From the NCBI GenBank assembly GCA_001972305.1, contig BDDD01000377.1, positions 121,973 to 185,972 of the forward strand: DNA of 64,000 nt, read 5' to 3'. The stretch comes from Cephalotus follicularis (lineage: Eukaryota > Streptophyta > Magnoliopsida > Oxalidales > Cephalotaceae). This document shows, in pieces, positions 23,167-34,395 of the stretch. The translations under genes were made by a program, and so were the position numbers. The notes under the pieces were generated by a model. The model did not search any database. It had not been told where the DNA came from and saw only the letters and a program-made list of their open reading frames with translations. How positions within the stretch are numbered: position 1 is the stretch's first letter; every line of letters begins with the position of its first letter.

Positions 23167-25425
23167 GAGCTTCAATATACCCTGAACCTGATAAGGTCTA
23201 TTACTACCTTGCTCCAGAATTTCCTGGGCAAGTATACCTTCCATTACATCCGAATTCAGCACGGCTACAAAAGATAAGGCTGACAGTTTTTGCTGGTGAG
23301 ATTTCTGGTGGGTTTTGTCCATTTATTTTTGTTTTGTTTTTTGGGAAAAAAAAACTGCAAAAAGAATTTGAAAAGAGAATTATATAGTTGGTTCTTGAGT
23401 TTAGATTTGGACAGGTCAGTTTTGCCTGTAAACTTAATACAATTCATTGAATTTATTCTTGTATTGGTAACTTTGGGGTGTGGAATATAATGTTAGTGGT
23501 CCAAGCATTAGGCCTTATGATAGGGATGGAGTTTTGTAAGAGTGTACTGTAAGCATTGAGACAAAATCATGTAAGCTTGACCTATATTCTTTCCATATAA
23601 TTGTTGAAGGCATACAATGTAGTGTCTTCAAAATATGCACTTGAAAAATAGTCTTTTCAGGTTGGGTCAATATATATGATTAAAAGGTGGATTCTGGACC
23701 TGTTGTCTTGTGGCTGGGTTGGCAGGATCTAATATCAACAAAATGAAAAATCCCACGTGGGTCATTTACATGTGATAAGATTCTCACATGGAATCTAATG
23801 AATTGGTTTTTATCTATTTGTTTATTTCCTTTCTATCTCATGCTTATGCTTATATCTGATTTTCATATCTATTCCATTCACATCCAACATTGGTTGTGAC
23901 TTTTGAGAAGAATTGTCACTTGTAAACCATGTTTGTTGTAAAAAAATTTGTTGAATTGTCAACCATTCCACACTTGGTAGCACACCTACATTGATCACCA
24001 TATTCAAATGTGGCAACCCATGTGAAAGGTGTGATGATTTTAAATACAATAAATTCAATGCATTCAAACCATGTGAGCTTTTGGATGCCATCAAGTTTGA
24101 ATGTAGTCAACATAGAATTCCATTTGGAATTCTATTGCTCTTATTTTAATGTTTTTCTTGTACTATAAATATGTCCTCTTTGTAAGGTAATTCATAAGGA
24201 AATAAGAGTTTTTCTCCATTAACACTTTTTCATCCCTCAAATTCTCTCATTATTTTTCTCAAATTATTTCTTCTATGCAATTTTCTAATTCTTTTTCTTC
24301 TCTTAAATTTCTTTCCGCATGAAATACTAAATTAGCTTTATGCTAATGCACCAATATATCCAACAAAATTCTACTTCTTTTCCATTGGTAAATGGTAACT
24401 GTAGGTTTTCTGCGTCAGGATTTAGGAATTAGGATATGTTTTTTTATTCCTATTCAAATGCAATGTATTTATATGTGGTCATCTACAAACACAATTGGCC
24501 AGAGTCGGCTGGTTGTTCTCTCTTTGGAGTACGGCCAGATCATGTCACAGCTAGAAATTAAAATCTTTTAACTAGTTCCAAATTCTATAATTCTTTTGTT
24601 TTTTTTTTTTTTGTAAAAGGATGGTATTGGGTTCTGGATCAACATACGATATTAGCATTTGAATGTTAAAAAAAGCTTAGAAAAATGAAGTGCTAAATGA
24701 GAAAACGACTACATAGTGACCAATCTTTTGTCTTATTTCTATACATGGTTTAACTTATCACGAGATCTTTTATGTTTTTGTCAGTTCATGAACATGATGT
24801 TCTATTGTTAGCTAATGTACCGAAAAAAGATGATCCTTAAAACAGTAGTCTTGCAATTGGCATTCTTAAGAAGGTATTTTAGATAGCGTTTTAAGTTGGA
24901 AGTTATCTAAGATAATTTTTAAATTAAATTTTATTTTATTTTTAAAATTTCTTTGTATAAATATTTTGAATAATATAATATAAGAGACCATTTAGAGTGT
25001 ACATATCATTAGCCATATTTTTGGGGGTGTGGTATAAACAAACCTAAATACAAGAAGGGCCCATTGAATGAAAATGGTATAAAATACCACATAAGGCTGA
25101 AGAAAATAGTAATAGACACGAAAAAACAAGGGAAATAAAAGACCAAAGGTCCATTGAACAGCGTTGGCTGCCACACGTCGTGTGTCATAAAAGACATGTG
25201 TTTGGTTAGGTTGCAAGCTGAGAGGGTTGGTAAGTGGGGTTACTTATTTAGGGTTTCTAGGCTTCTTCTCTCCGCGACTGTGAGTACATAATAACCAAAA
25301 CAAGTTTTTTTTTTAGATAACATTGATCCCAGGAAAACAACCAAACACCTATATCAGTTAACACTTAAACCAGATCTATCCATCCATTACCACTCTGTTA
25401 TTGTTTTTTATTGGTCTGAGGTCAG
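23167..25425. other. Intergenic spacer with possible LTR remnant
   Basis: After the KH stop comes its 3' UTR (possible poly-A signals AATATAAT near 23490 and AATAAA-like variants). Between about 23880 and 24370 a stretch with a TATA-like CTATAAATATGTCC (24164), then GGAAATAAGAGTTTTTCTCC and an end like ATATATCCAACA resembles a Copia LTR, but I could not match a TG start or target duplication. No coding sequence is recognised. AT-rich sequence at 24880-24990 precedes the promoter region of the next gene. Confidence 0.4.
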
Positions 25426-25563
25426 GTACAATTTCAATTTCATTTTCCTTATTATGCCAGATGTTTTTCTTTTCCAGTTTCATTATTTGTTTAGACTCTG
25501 AATTACATCATCTGATGATATATCGCATGTTGTAAAATTAAAAATAAATAAATAAAAATGCAG
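25426..25563 (+). other. Probable 5'-UTR intron of the RETICULATA-related gene
   Basis: GAGGTCAG|GTACAATTTC at 25426 looks like a good donor. AAAATGCAG|GCTTTATTG ending at 25563 looks like an acceptor preceded by an AT-rich tract. Splicing would remove 138 bp and also remove an out-of-frame ATG at 25558 that would otherwise precede the main start at 25583. Inferred from sequence only. Confidence 0.45.
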
Positions 25564-25582
25564 GCTTTATTGAGTCCAGAAG

Positions 25583-26665
25583 ATGGCAAGTATGACCCAG
25601 CTTCGATACTCACGCCTGCCTAAGCACGTCCCTGATATTAATCTCTCCAATAATCGCCGCATCGCATTCTCCGATACCCAGAAATCTGTTTCATTCCCAA
25701 TCTCTTCATCGAATTCTCACTCTCTCAGTCTCATACACACACACACCCAACTCGAATTTCAATTATCACGTGTTGGAGGCGACGATGGCAACAATCACGG
25801 CAGTGGGGGCGGGGGCAGCGGCAGCGACAAGGGAGGCCCGAATGGAGACGGAAGTTTCGATTTTGACAAGAACCCATCATCGTCCTCTGGTTTGGGGATT
25901 CTGGGTCTGTTTCTGAATGGTTGGAGAGAGAGAGTTGCTGCCGATCCCCAATTCCCGTTCAAGGTTTTGATGGAGGAATTGGTTGGAGTCAGCTCCTGTG
26001 TTGCTGGTGATATGGCTTCCCGTCCTGATTGGGGTCTTCACGAGCTTGACTTTGTCTTTTCAACTCTCGTTGTTGGCTCCATATTAAATTTCACTCTTAT
26101 GTATCTGTTAGCGCCCACCATGTCTGCTTCCTCAGCTAGTTTACCAGCAATCTTTGCAAATTGTCCCACAAGTCACATGTTCGAACCGGGTCCTTTTAGT
26201 ATAATTAATCGGTTTGGTACATTTGTCTACAAAGGAACTGTTTTTGCTGCTGTGGGTTTTGCTGCTGGCCTCGTGGGTACTGCCATGTCTAATGGTCTGA
26301 TAAACTTGAGGAAGAAGATGGATCCTACTTTTGAGACTCCAAATAAGCCACCTCCAACTATTTTGAATGCTCTAACTTGGGCACTTCACATGGGTGTTAG
26401 CAGTAATTTCAGATACCAGACTTTGAATGGGGTTGAGTATTTGCTGGCTGACGGGCTTCCTCCGTTTGTATTCAAGTCATCCGTGGTGGTTTTGAGGTGC
26501 TTGAACAACGTTCTTGGAGGGATGTCATTTGTCATATTAGCAAGGTTGACAGGGTCACAGAGTTCTGGCAAAGACAAGGCTGTTGTGGTGGAGGTTGGAT
26601 CTGCTGCAGAGAAAGAGAAGTTAGTGGATGACACTGGCGACTTACAAAACAATCAGTCGAATTGA
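25583..26665 (+). CDS. RETICULATA-related chloroplast membrane protein (DUF3411)
   Basis: An intronless ORF of 360 codons. Residues 1 to about 60 are Ser/Thr/His-rich with few acidic residues, fitting a plastid transit peptide. A glycine/aspartate-rich linker follows (about 64-90). The DUF3411 (RETICULATA-like) domain covers about 118-320, with the motifs FKVLMEELVGVSSC, GDMASRPDWGLHELDFVFST and FEPGPFSIINRFGT. Hydrophobic segments at about 157-178, 211-236 and 300-321 suggest an integral membrane protein. Arabidopsis RETICULATA-RELATED proteins are plastid envelope proteins needed for leaf mesophyll development; the biochemical activity is unresolved. The start at 25583 is the first ATG in frame, and another ATG at 25558 is out of frame and may be spliced out. 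The neighbouring KH gene matches the Arabidopsis order, so this is probably the RER2/RER3-type gene, but the exact orthologue cannot be named. No lesions are seen. Confidence 0.92.
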   Translation: MASMTQLRYSRLPKHVPDINLSNNRRIAFSDTQKSVSFPISSSNSHSLSLIHTHTQLEFQLSRVGGDDGNNHGSGGGGSGSDKGGPNGDGSFDFDKNPSSSSGLGILGLFLNGWRERVAADPQFPFKVLMEELVGVSSCVAGDMASRPDWGLHELDFVFSTLVVGSILNFTLMYLLAPTMSASSASLPAIFANCPTSHMFEPGPFSIINRFGTFVYKGTVFAAVGFAAGLVGTAMSNGLINLRKKMDPTFETPNKPPPTILNALTWALHMGVSSNFRYQTLNGVEYLLADGLPPFVFKSSVVVLRCLNNVLGGMSFVILARLTGSQSSGKDKAVVVEVGSAAEKEKLVDDTGDLQNNQSN

Positions 26666-27898
26666 AAGTGGTTTGGTTCCAATTTAATCACATTTGGAGC
26701 TTCTTTTAGAGATGTCTAGTTTTCGTATCTCCAGTTCCTAATTAAACATGATTTTAGTAATGAAATCCAAGATTGGAATTATGCTTCATATCTTTATATG
26801 CTGTTGAGCGTTCTGGTTAAAAACAGAACATGGCTTACTTGTACTTTTTTACGTCTTTGTTTCTGCTGTATTTTCCTATCAATTTTCATTGAAACGATTT
26901 GACCACATCAAAATTTTGCGGGATCTATTTTCTTGCAACTTTCACTGAAAACTGTGGAACCTATTAAGAACTCTTGAGTTTCATAATGGATTTTGTGAAC
27001 ATGGCAATATATAAGAAATCAAGATCCTCTAGCAGTGAAAAACACAAGAAATCAAAATTCTTGGTGCCGAGAAATTTGAGTTAATACAAAAAACACATTG
27101 ACTAGTGTATTGGATTCTTCTTTTAACTGGAGAAGCACCAGATCGTATATAAGTACATTATATTTCAGGTTGCACGAGATGATGTGGATTGTCAAGCAGC
27201 CAAATGGCATCATAAAAATTTATTAAGCAAACCCTTGTGTGGAAATATCATAAAATTTATTTTCCAAGTAAATATTAACAGCACAAATGAGAGTAAAGGT
27301 GGTAATTTGGATCTGTATCAGCAGATATCCACGATTATAAGTATTAGGTCCAAATATTAGTAACGGTTAAATATGGATATCCGTGGGTATTTACTATATA
27401 TTATAAAATATTTATATAATATAAATTTTAAAAAAATGAATGTTAGTAACTACTCACATTCTTTATGTGAACAATATACATAAAACATTGTACTTATGAT
27501 AGTAAAAGAGTAATTATAGCATGTGAAAATTACATACGTACAATTATTTTATATCTATTGCTCACATCCCTCAACCCCTATAAATATATAATATATATCT
27601 AAAATATATATAATATGTAATATAGAATATTTATAAATTTTGAATTTTTAAAAAAAAATATATTTACAGGTATTACCTGCAAGTATACAGGTACATGTAC
27701 TGATAATTTAGATCCGTTGAAAATAGGTGCAAATGTATTGCCAGCTATGAATAAGAGAGTGGAAGACTTACTATGTGAATGTGTTTGTTTTGGGGTGAGC
27801 TTTACCCCTTAGGAACCCTTCTAGAAATTCTCTACCACATAGACAGAGCCTAGGCCTAAAAAGATGTTTGGAAATAGTTTTCAACCAGTAATAGAAAA
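26666..27898. other. 3' flank of the RETICULATA-related gene and AT-rich spacer
   Basis: 26666-26950 is the 3' UTR/flank and is duplicated in diverged form at about 30570-31157. At 27300-27720 a loosely inverted pair (GGTAATTTGGATCTGTATCAG and CTGATAATTTAGATCCG) brackets very AT-rich DNA with TGGATATCCGTGGGTAT, suggesting an old MITE of about 420 bp. The rest shows nothing I recognise. Confidence 0.45.
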
Positions 27899-29023
27899 TT
27901 AGGGTACATTGCAGGAAGTCTCATCTACTCGAATGGAATGAGATATGCTCCCTCCCTTGTTTCCCCCCTTTACTGCAGGTAAGTTATTTACAGAAGCTTT
28001 TTTACGACTTGCAACCTTTAAAATGCTTGAGCTTGATATATGAAAAAATGCAGCTCCAATAGCAAGCAGTAACAATAGGGGAATAAATCCCATCTTTGAA
28101 GGCAAAAGAAGCTGCTATGGTCACCAGGCCGCAAGGGCAAACACAATGCCAGAAGCTGCACCCATGAGAAGGGCATGCCGAAGGTGGAAAGCAAGAGCAA
28201 AAGCAACAAGAATAATGCCACCAAGCAGTGGCCCAAGACCTAAAAGCAATGAAACAAAGAAGCCAGAAGCATCTTCCGAACTGCAATGTAGAGAAATTGA
28301 TATTCACTAAAATAACATGAAACTCAGAATTGGACTACAAAGTGAGCAGAACCAGCATCAAATAGAATGGTAAATATACATGTAGAATCAATAACATAGT
28401 TCAACCATTTATTGACAACAAAGGGAGCCTTCCTTCACTAAAGGGAAAGGAGGACAATACCCACAAAACTGAGCCACAAGAAAAACCTAGGGAGATTAAA
28501 TCTATAACTAAAATTCTCAAAGTTGTTTCCTTGCATTCCAACTTCATGCAGTACAGTTGACCTTTTATACGAGACTCATGGTTAAATGATACATAAAACT
28601 AATGACTTCTGTGATTCTTATAGATGATAGGAGCACCGAAGAAGCTTTTGTACCTTGATTAAAATCATCTCTAAAAGGATCACCTAAGCTGTTAAGCGAA
28701 AAATTACCAAAATTGCATTAAACCAGATACTGAAGGATTATTCACAACTTGAAAGTGTTATATCATGTGCAGAACTAAGTAGTGCCATAGCTCAAATGAG
28801 TCTCTAAAAGGATAAAGAAGCAGGATGAGCATTGAACAAGCAATAATATTGAACCCCAAAATGATGTTGTTTGTCGTTTTGTCCATGCATTCTCCTCAGC
28901 AAGACAGCAACATAAAGTTCAAAACAAACTTACTTGTAGTGGCTTCCATAAATGCCACAGAAAGTGTAGATGCCGATGCTACTTGAGCGGAGAGGCTTCC
29001 CGTAACCAACATGCCACAGGGAA
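27899..29023 (-). pseudogene. ZIP-family metal transporter remnant (C-terminal exons, broken)
   Basis: On the minus strand an exon from 28280 (acceptor ACATTGCAG) to 27899 encodes a hydrophobic segment beginning EDASGFFVSLLLGLGPLL and continuing HALLMGAASGIV, then QLLLPSKMG and LLAIGAAFFH. This recalls the C-terminal half of the plant ZIP-type transporter At3g08650. Two in-frame stops (TGA at 28121-28123, TAG at 28115-28117) interrupt it. A second exon-like piece at 29023-28934 (donor GTAAGT) reads QVASASTLSVAFMEA, matching the same family, but its join to the next exon does not keep frame. Upstream exons are absent: LTR-like sequence begins near 29040. I call it a pseudogene fragment. The family identity rests on memory and needs an alignment. 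Confidence 0.55.
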
Positions 29024-29039
29024 CTAATATCATGTAAAG

Positions 29040-29500
29040 TCAACAAATATGATCAGACAAAACTCACTATCCAATTAAAATTTTTATTGGGTTTTGTCTT
29101 GTATTATTGTGTTTACTAGATTTTATGTATTTAAGTTGGGTTAGGTCCATTACATGTAAAATAAGTAATTGTAATTTAAATTTGAAATTTTCCTATATGT
29201 TTCTATATATGTGATTGTAAATCTGGGAGTGAGAGATACAGTGCTAAGGTGGCTGTGAGACAAACATTATCTCAGACAAAAATCCATGAGAGAATTGTGG
29301 TGAAAATCTAATTCTTTATCTATAAAAAATAAAAGATCTCTCAAGTGAATTCTCTGTAGACGTAGGTCAATTTAAAACGAACCACATAAATTTATATGTT
29401 CTTGTTTGTGATTTTCTTATTGTGATCATGTGTGCTTTTATTCGGATCAATTTTTGCATGAACAGGAAAACCCAATATTCCCAACAAGTAGTATCAGAAA
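29040..29500 (+). mobile_element. Copia-like LTR remnant followed by primer-site-like sequence
   Basis: TGTAGACGTAGGTCAA then ACGAACCACATAAATTT (29353-29394) is the R/U5-type block seen in plant Copia LTRs. The stretch ends ATTCCCAACA at 29486, followed after two bases by TAGTATCAGAAAG, a one-mismatch version of the Met-tRNA primer site. The start is not clear (a TG at about 29048 is possible). It lies directly against the truncated ZIP remnant and may have caused its truncation. No gag or pol follows that I can recognise. Confidence 0.55.
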
Positions 29501-30510
29501 GAAATTGATTAATCAAAACACGAGATGGTGGAAGATAGACTAGAGACACGAAAATAAAATGAAAAATCAAACAGAAGAAACACAAAAGTCACGTTGACAA
29601 CAGCATCAAAACCTACTGAAGCACCACATGCTTTGAAGCTTCGTCGGGTTTCAGAGGTTGTTATTGTCGTCCAGAGGTACCACCGTGACCAGAAGACGCC
29701 GACCGTTGGTCTGGTGCCATCGACGTCGTCTGGGGTCGCTGGAGTAGAGAGTATGCGCTGATAGAAGAGATCCGGTTGTTTGCGTCTTCGATCCCATTGA
29801 TACTAGCCACATTAAGTAGAGCCACCACCACTGGAGTAATCATTGTACGACGAGCTTTCCAACATTGTAGGTCAAGTCATCGTCCATCACCAGAGGAGGC
29901 TGCACACGTTACACCCATTGACTATTGAGACTGAAGAACGTGTTGTGCTGCTGCATGGGAGAAAAGAGGAAAAGATTTTTTTTTGAATGGTTGTGATTGC
30001 TTGGTCTTTCGTTCGTGATATCTTGGGTTATCAGAGTCATAATTGGGTAGTTCAAAAGTCAATCATAATATTATGAGTAATGCTTTTTGTCCTGAATTTT
30101 AATCCTGAATTTGTGTCCAGAATGATGTAACACTTGTTAATGAATGACACATAGATGATGATGTATACATGTTATGACATATGAAGTGCATTAATAAGTG
30201 TCACATCATTCGAGATAAAAATTCGAGACGAATAACATTACTCTAAATTTTTGAACATTATGGACGCAATGAACGAGTCAGATTAATGAGATTGGATTCT
30301 TATTATGTGATTTCTACTAGTTATTGTGGTTTGGGTGATCAAGGACACTTTGTGAGTTAAATTAAGGTTGATCAGGATAGTTGGAGAAGATGATAACGAC
30401 TGAAAGAAGAAGTGAAGCATATCAAATAGCAGAGAAGGGTTTGAGTTTTCTCATGGTATCATTCAACGACCATATTAACTTCATGGTGACAACAATACGT
30501 GGAGAATATC
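29501..30510. other. Unassigned spacer
   Basis: No recognised gene. 29590-29960 is less AT-rich, with GTCGTC/CGACGTCG-like motifs, and could be the leader of the LTR element at 29040-29500 (inference). A weakly inverted pair around 30085-30240 (GTCCTGAATTTTAATCC, GTCCAGAATGATGTAACACTTG against AAGTGTCACATCATTCGAG) suggests a MITE of about 160 bp. Confidence 0.4.
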
Positions 30511-31157
30511 ATTCGAATCTGTTGCAGAAAAAGAGAAGTTGGTTGATGGTATCGAGCACTTACAAAATAATCAATTGAATTAAAAGTGGTTTGGTTCCAA
30601 TTTAATATCATTTGGATATTCTTTTAGAGATGGCTATCTCTAATTCCTAAACATGATTGTAACAAGGGTAAAATACAAAAAAATCCCTTGAAGTTATAAA
30701 GAATTAACACTTAACCCTCTCTCAATTCATAAATAATAAACACACCATGAGATTGGTAAAAGTGTATTAAATACGCCCTCCGTACATAAAAAAACTTAAC
30801 AGAAACTGATAATAAAGTAACTTAATTTTGCTTCCAAATAAGGTGTTCGTTATTTATGAAATGAAAGAGGGTTAAGTGTTAATGCTTTATAACCTCAAAG
30901 AATTTTTGTATGACAATAAAATGCAAGATGATGGAGTCAAATGTTATTGGCATACAAGTTCTAGGAAATATGATTATACTTCGTATCTTTATTTGTTTTT
31001 GAGCTTTCTGGTTTAAAACTGGGCCAAAAACAAAACATGGCTTACATATACTTCTTTACGTCTTTGTTGTTGTATTTTCTTATTAATTTTCACTTATCAC
31101 CAAAGCAATTTTGTTCGATCTATCTCCTTGATTTCTATTGATGCTGAAATCAACTCC
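30511..31157 (+). pseudogene. Degraded duplicate of the 3' end of the RETICULATA-related gene
   Basis: GAGAAGTTGGTTGATGGTAT, CACTTACAAAATAATCAATT and AAAGTGGTTTGGTTCCAA match the last codons and 3' UTR of the gene at 25583-26665 (from 26609 on). The similarity continues after a MITE insertion: GTTCTAGGAAATATGATTATACTTCGTATC and AAACATGGCTTACATATACTTC correspond to about 26765-26860. Only about the last 20 codons have counterparts, and the stop region has changed. It is probably the tail of an old tandem duplicate, the rest of which is lost. Arabidopsis has two adjacent RETICULATA-related genes here (recalled), which fits. Confidence 0.7.
30664..30922. mobile_element. MITE with long terminal inverted repeats
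   Basis: The left GTTATAAAGAATTAACACTTAACCCTCT and right AGAGGGTTAAGTGTTAATGCTTTATAAC are near-perfect inverted copies. The pairing extends outwards (AATACAAAAAAATCCCTTGA against CAAAGAATTTTTGTATGAC) and inwards (TCATAAATAATAAACACACC against GGTGTTCGTTATTTATGA). Arms are about 80 bp and the element about 260 bp. It sits inside the duplicated 3' flank, whose similarity to 26660-26860 resumes on the other side. Superfamily is undetermined. Confidence 0.75.
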
Positions 31158-31162
31158 TCAAC

Positions 31163-33919
31163 TGTAACGCCCCCGACCCGAGTTTGCTAATAGCTCTAAG
31201 CGAACTTCGAAGATCGGTTGCGTTACGTTGGGTGTGAAACGTTACATCCTTTGGTACTCTTCTCTAAAAGTACATTACATCATAAACTCGTGTCTCGCAA
31301 CATAATATATAATCTTAAATTCAAACTTTACACATAATCATCTTATGTAAATATGTCATAACCATATCGTTGGTCTACATTTACACAGGATCATTCTTTA
31401 TCATAACATATAATACAGCGGAAAACATTATCCTATTACATATCAAAACATTTATGCAAACATCATTGCATAGCCTTTATTTCACAAAAACTCCTTCATA
31501 AGAGCTCCCTTTAAAGTTTGTATTCTCCTCTTAATCCTTTCCTAAAAACATTTTATTTGAAAACAAACATCGAAATGAATGAGCTCAAAATAGCTCAGTA
31601 AGGTATTTTTACTGTAAACACATTTCATCGTAACATTTTTCTAGTCAACATATATGACTAAAACATTTCATAAAACATATCACTTTTCTAGTTAAAATCA
31701 TAACTAGATCATTTCGTAAACATGAAAGTCATAAAAACCTTAATGAACCATTTTACACCGCTTCACCGGGGCTTTGTGCACTCCCCGACTACTATCCTTA
31801 CATCACATGCATGTCCACAAACACTTTACGCTCCATTAACATTGAGCATCTCGCTCCATTCCCCCTGGATCGCAATCCAAGGGTGGTTCATTCATCATTT
31901 CATAAAACATTTCCTCAATACTTTGAGTGATCAGCTCAAAGCATTCATAAAACATCATTGTAAAACATTTCTAAAACTGGTTTCTCATGTAGAAACCTTC
32001 ATTTAATTTCATTTCACAATCACAAAATATTTCTCATCACTTTGAGTAATTAACTCAAACACCTTTATAAAACAACTTTGCATAACTTCTCTAAAATAGA
32101 AATTTCATATAGAAATAAACTCTTTCCTGGAAAACTTAAAACATAAACATTAAAGTAGACATCTTTACTAATTTAGAAAACTCAAGATCATAGAAATTGG
32201 TTGAGAATTGAATCTGTTATGCATTTTTGAAAGTGGCTGGTTCCATATGAAAACAGGGCATAAGCAGTAAAATGAAACATTAATTCTCATCAAGAGTTCG
32301 ACATAATTTCGAGATACATAAAACATAACAGTTAAATAGGACATCTTAAGGTTTTCAAAACATCTAACCATTTAATTTTTCGTCAAGAAACGAGCAAGGT
32401 GTGATTTAAAGAAGTTGCTGCATAATTCAGGAATAAAACAGTACCCAAACAGCAATTTAAAACATGGATTTTTGTCAAGAAATCGATAGAATTTTGAAAG
32501 GTACAAAGCATAACAGTTAAATAGGACATCCTAACGTTTCCAGAACATTCAACCATTCAAAAATTCATCAAGAATTGAGCAAGATATCAATAGAACAATC
32601 TGCTGTAAAATTGGAAGTAGAACAGGGGATACTTTGCAGAAAATGGGTATAGAATTTCCTTACTTTGCCTTAGAATTTCTTTCTCTCTTTGCTTTGTCGA
32701 AATCTCCACTTATTCTCAGCAGAAACCACTTCCTATCCTCAGCCAAAATGACTGAATTCAGCCCTCATTGCCATTAAATAGAATGGTTACTTGGGAGGCA
32801 AGTCTTCTTCCTCTCTCACATGACTAAACTCCCTCTCTTAGCAGCCCATGTGCTTAAATTCAGCCAATACAAGTGATGACACTTGTTAGATCATCTGATA
32901 AAATCTCAAATCATCCTCCCCTAGCCTTCCACGTGTCCAAAATTAAGGAATTTCAGTCACAAAATGACAAAAAGTCAGATTTTGTAATCTGTCTGTAGCT
33001 CAAAGCGTCGACGCTTTCTCCCTTAGCGTCGCCGGTCACGGGCTTGTCCCGAGTTCTCCAACTTCTATCCTGACTAAAGCACTGACGCTTTCTTACAAAG
33101 CGTCCTTGCTTTAAGTCTTGTCTAGGTCAACTGACACACTTGACTTCAACGCGTCGACGTTTACAATTAGAGCGTTGTCGGTTGCCTCCAAAGCGCTGAC
33201 GCTTTCTCGTAAGCGTCGCCGGTGTGAGGGGTTTGTGCAATGAAAGTAGAATGTATGGCAACCTTAAACTAAGAAATATGTATGCGGAAAATACAATTTA
33301 AGCAATGAACATAAACAATCACACAAGAACAAATAAATGAGGAGTTAAGGGATAGAGAGTGCAAACAAAATTTATAGTGGTTCGGCAAAACCGTGCCTAC
33401 GTCCACTTTCTCAAGAGGCGTCGATGCTATTTGGAAAGGAGTCGACTCCTTTTGCTGCAGATTGGTTTTAGGCTTGATATTCAACTTGTAATTCTTTGCA
33501 CATTAAGTAAACAAGTTAAATGCAATTTGTAATCATTAAAACATATGATTGAGACTTATCATCAATAAAGTCCCAACATGCAATTTGCTGTTGCAATGGT
33601 TTAAAGCTCCATTAGAAAGGGTCCAAGCGTCGCCGGTTTACCACCAAAGCGTCGACTCTTTACCTGTAACCGTCGGCGCTTAAGCCAGAAATTCCAGTCC
33701 AAAGCAATAACCAATTTAAATTTTCTTCTGGGGGTGCTGCCCCTGAGCCCCTGCCCGCTGTCCGGGGAGCGGGACCCCCCGTCCTCTCACTGGGGAGCGG
33801 AACCCCCAAACCCCCTGAGCGTAGGGTCATACTACGGGTCCCTTGAAATATTTGTCAATTACACAATAACAATCATCTTTCCATAATTAAATTCTTTAAT
33901 AGAAATTTGGGTCATTACA
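31163..33919 (-). mobile_element. Solo LTR 4 (Ty3/gypsy-like, 2.8 kb)
   Basis: Plus-strand termini are TGTAACGCCCCCGACCCGAG and GGGTCATTACA, with a perfect 5-bp duplication TCAAC (31158-31162 and 33920-33924). Minus orientation is inferred because the GGGGGCGTTACA end is the usual LTR 3' terminus. It shares its terminal sequence and large internal blocks (GATTACTATCCTTACATCACATGCATGTCC-like; CGCAATCCAAGGGTGGTTCATTCAT) with solo LTR 6, so the two are one family. It carries clustered GCGTCGACGC-type palindromes at 33000-33220 and 33600-33680. No internal domain is present. Confidence 0.82.
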
Positions 33920-33935
33920 TCAACAGTACTCCACG

Positions 33936-34381
33936 TGTAGGGTTTTGATTTGTAGAGGAAACACTGTGAATACTCCGAGAATAAGTGTTTAATCGTCTTC
34001 CCTGCACACAAATAACAAACAATCGAAGGACCAGGAGATTTCTCTCCCGGGGACTCTCCGATGCTTAAGTCAAGCAGTGTACAAAGAAGGCAATAAGGTT
34101 CTTTAAATGTATAAAAATGGCGGACCTGTGTAAAGTGTTTCTTTCTTGTATTTATAGGAGCTTCTTGTAACTGCTTTGCTTGACTTCCAGAGATGATTAT
34201 TGTATTTCTAAGGAAATGCCGAGTATCTTGCCATTTCCCTGATCATACGCCGGAGCGTTATTGTACGTTATCTCTTCAGATTGGAAACGTCCGATCACGT
34301 GTCTGTAGCTCTAGATGACACTTGTCTTGTTTTCCTAAGGACATGTGACAGAAATTTATGGGTAGAATTTTTCTCATATCA
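33936..34381 (-). mobile_element. 3' LTR of a Tat-like Gypsy relic
   Basis: On the minus strand it starts TGATATGAGAAAAATTC directly after a purine tract and ends CAAAACCCTACA (plus-strand TGTAGGGTTTTG at 33936). The 446-bp length and the internal GGACTCTCCGATGCTTAAGT block fit LTRs of Tat-like elements (recalled). The position next to the purine tract and the element order beyond it support the call. The partner 5' LTR is missing. Confidence 0.6.
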
Positions 34382-34395
34382 TTTGCCCCCATAGT
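34382..34395 (-). other. Polypurine tract of the Tat-like relic
   Basis: Minus strand GACTATGGGGGCAAA (plus TTTGCCCCCATAGTC) lies directly upstream, in element orientation, of the LTR start TGATATGAG. It defines the orientation of the relic as minus. Confidence 0.65.

Noticed and set aside
23880..24370. Possible solo Copia LTR downstream of the KH gene
   Set aside because: A TATA-like box and a CAACA end are present, but no matching TG start or target duplication could be placed.
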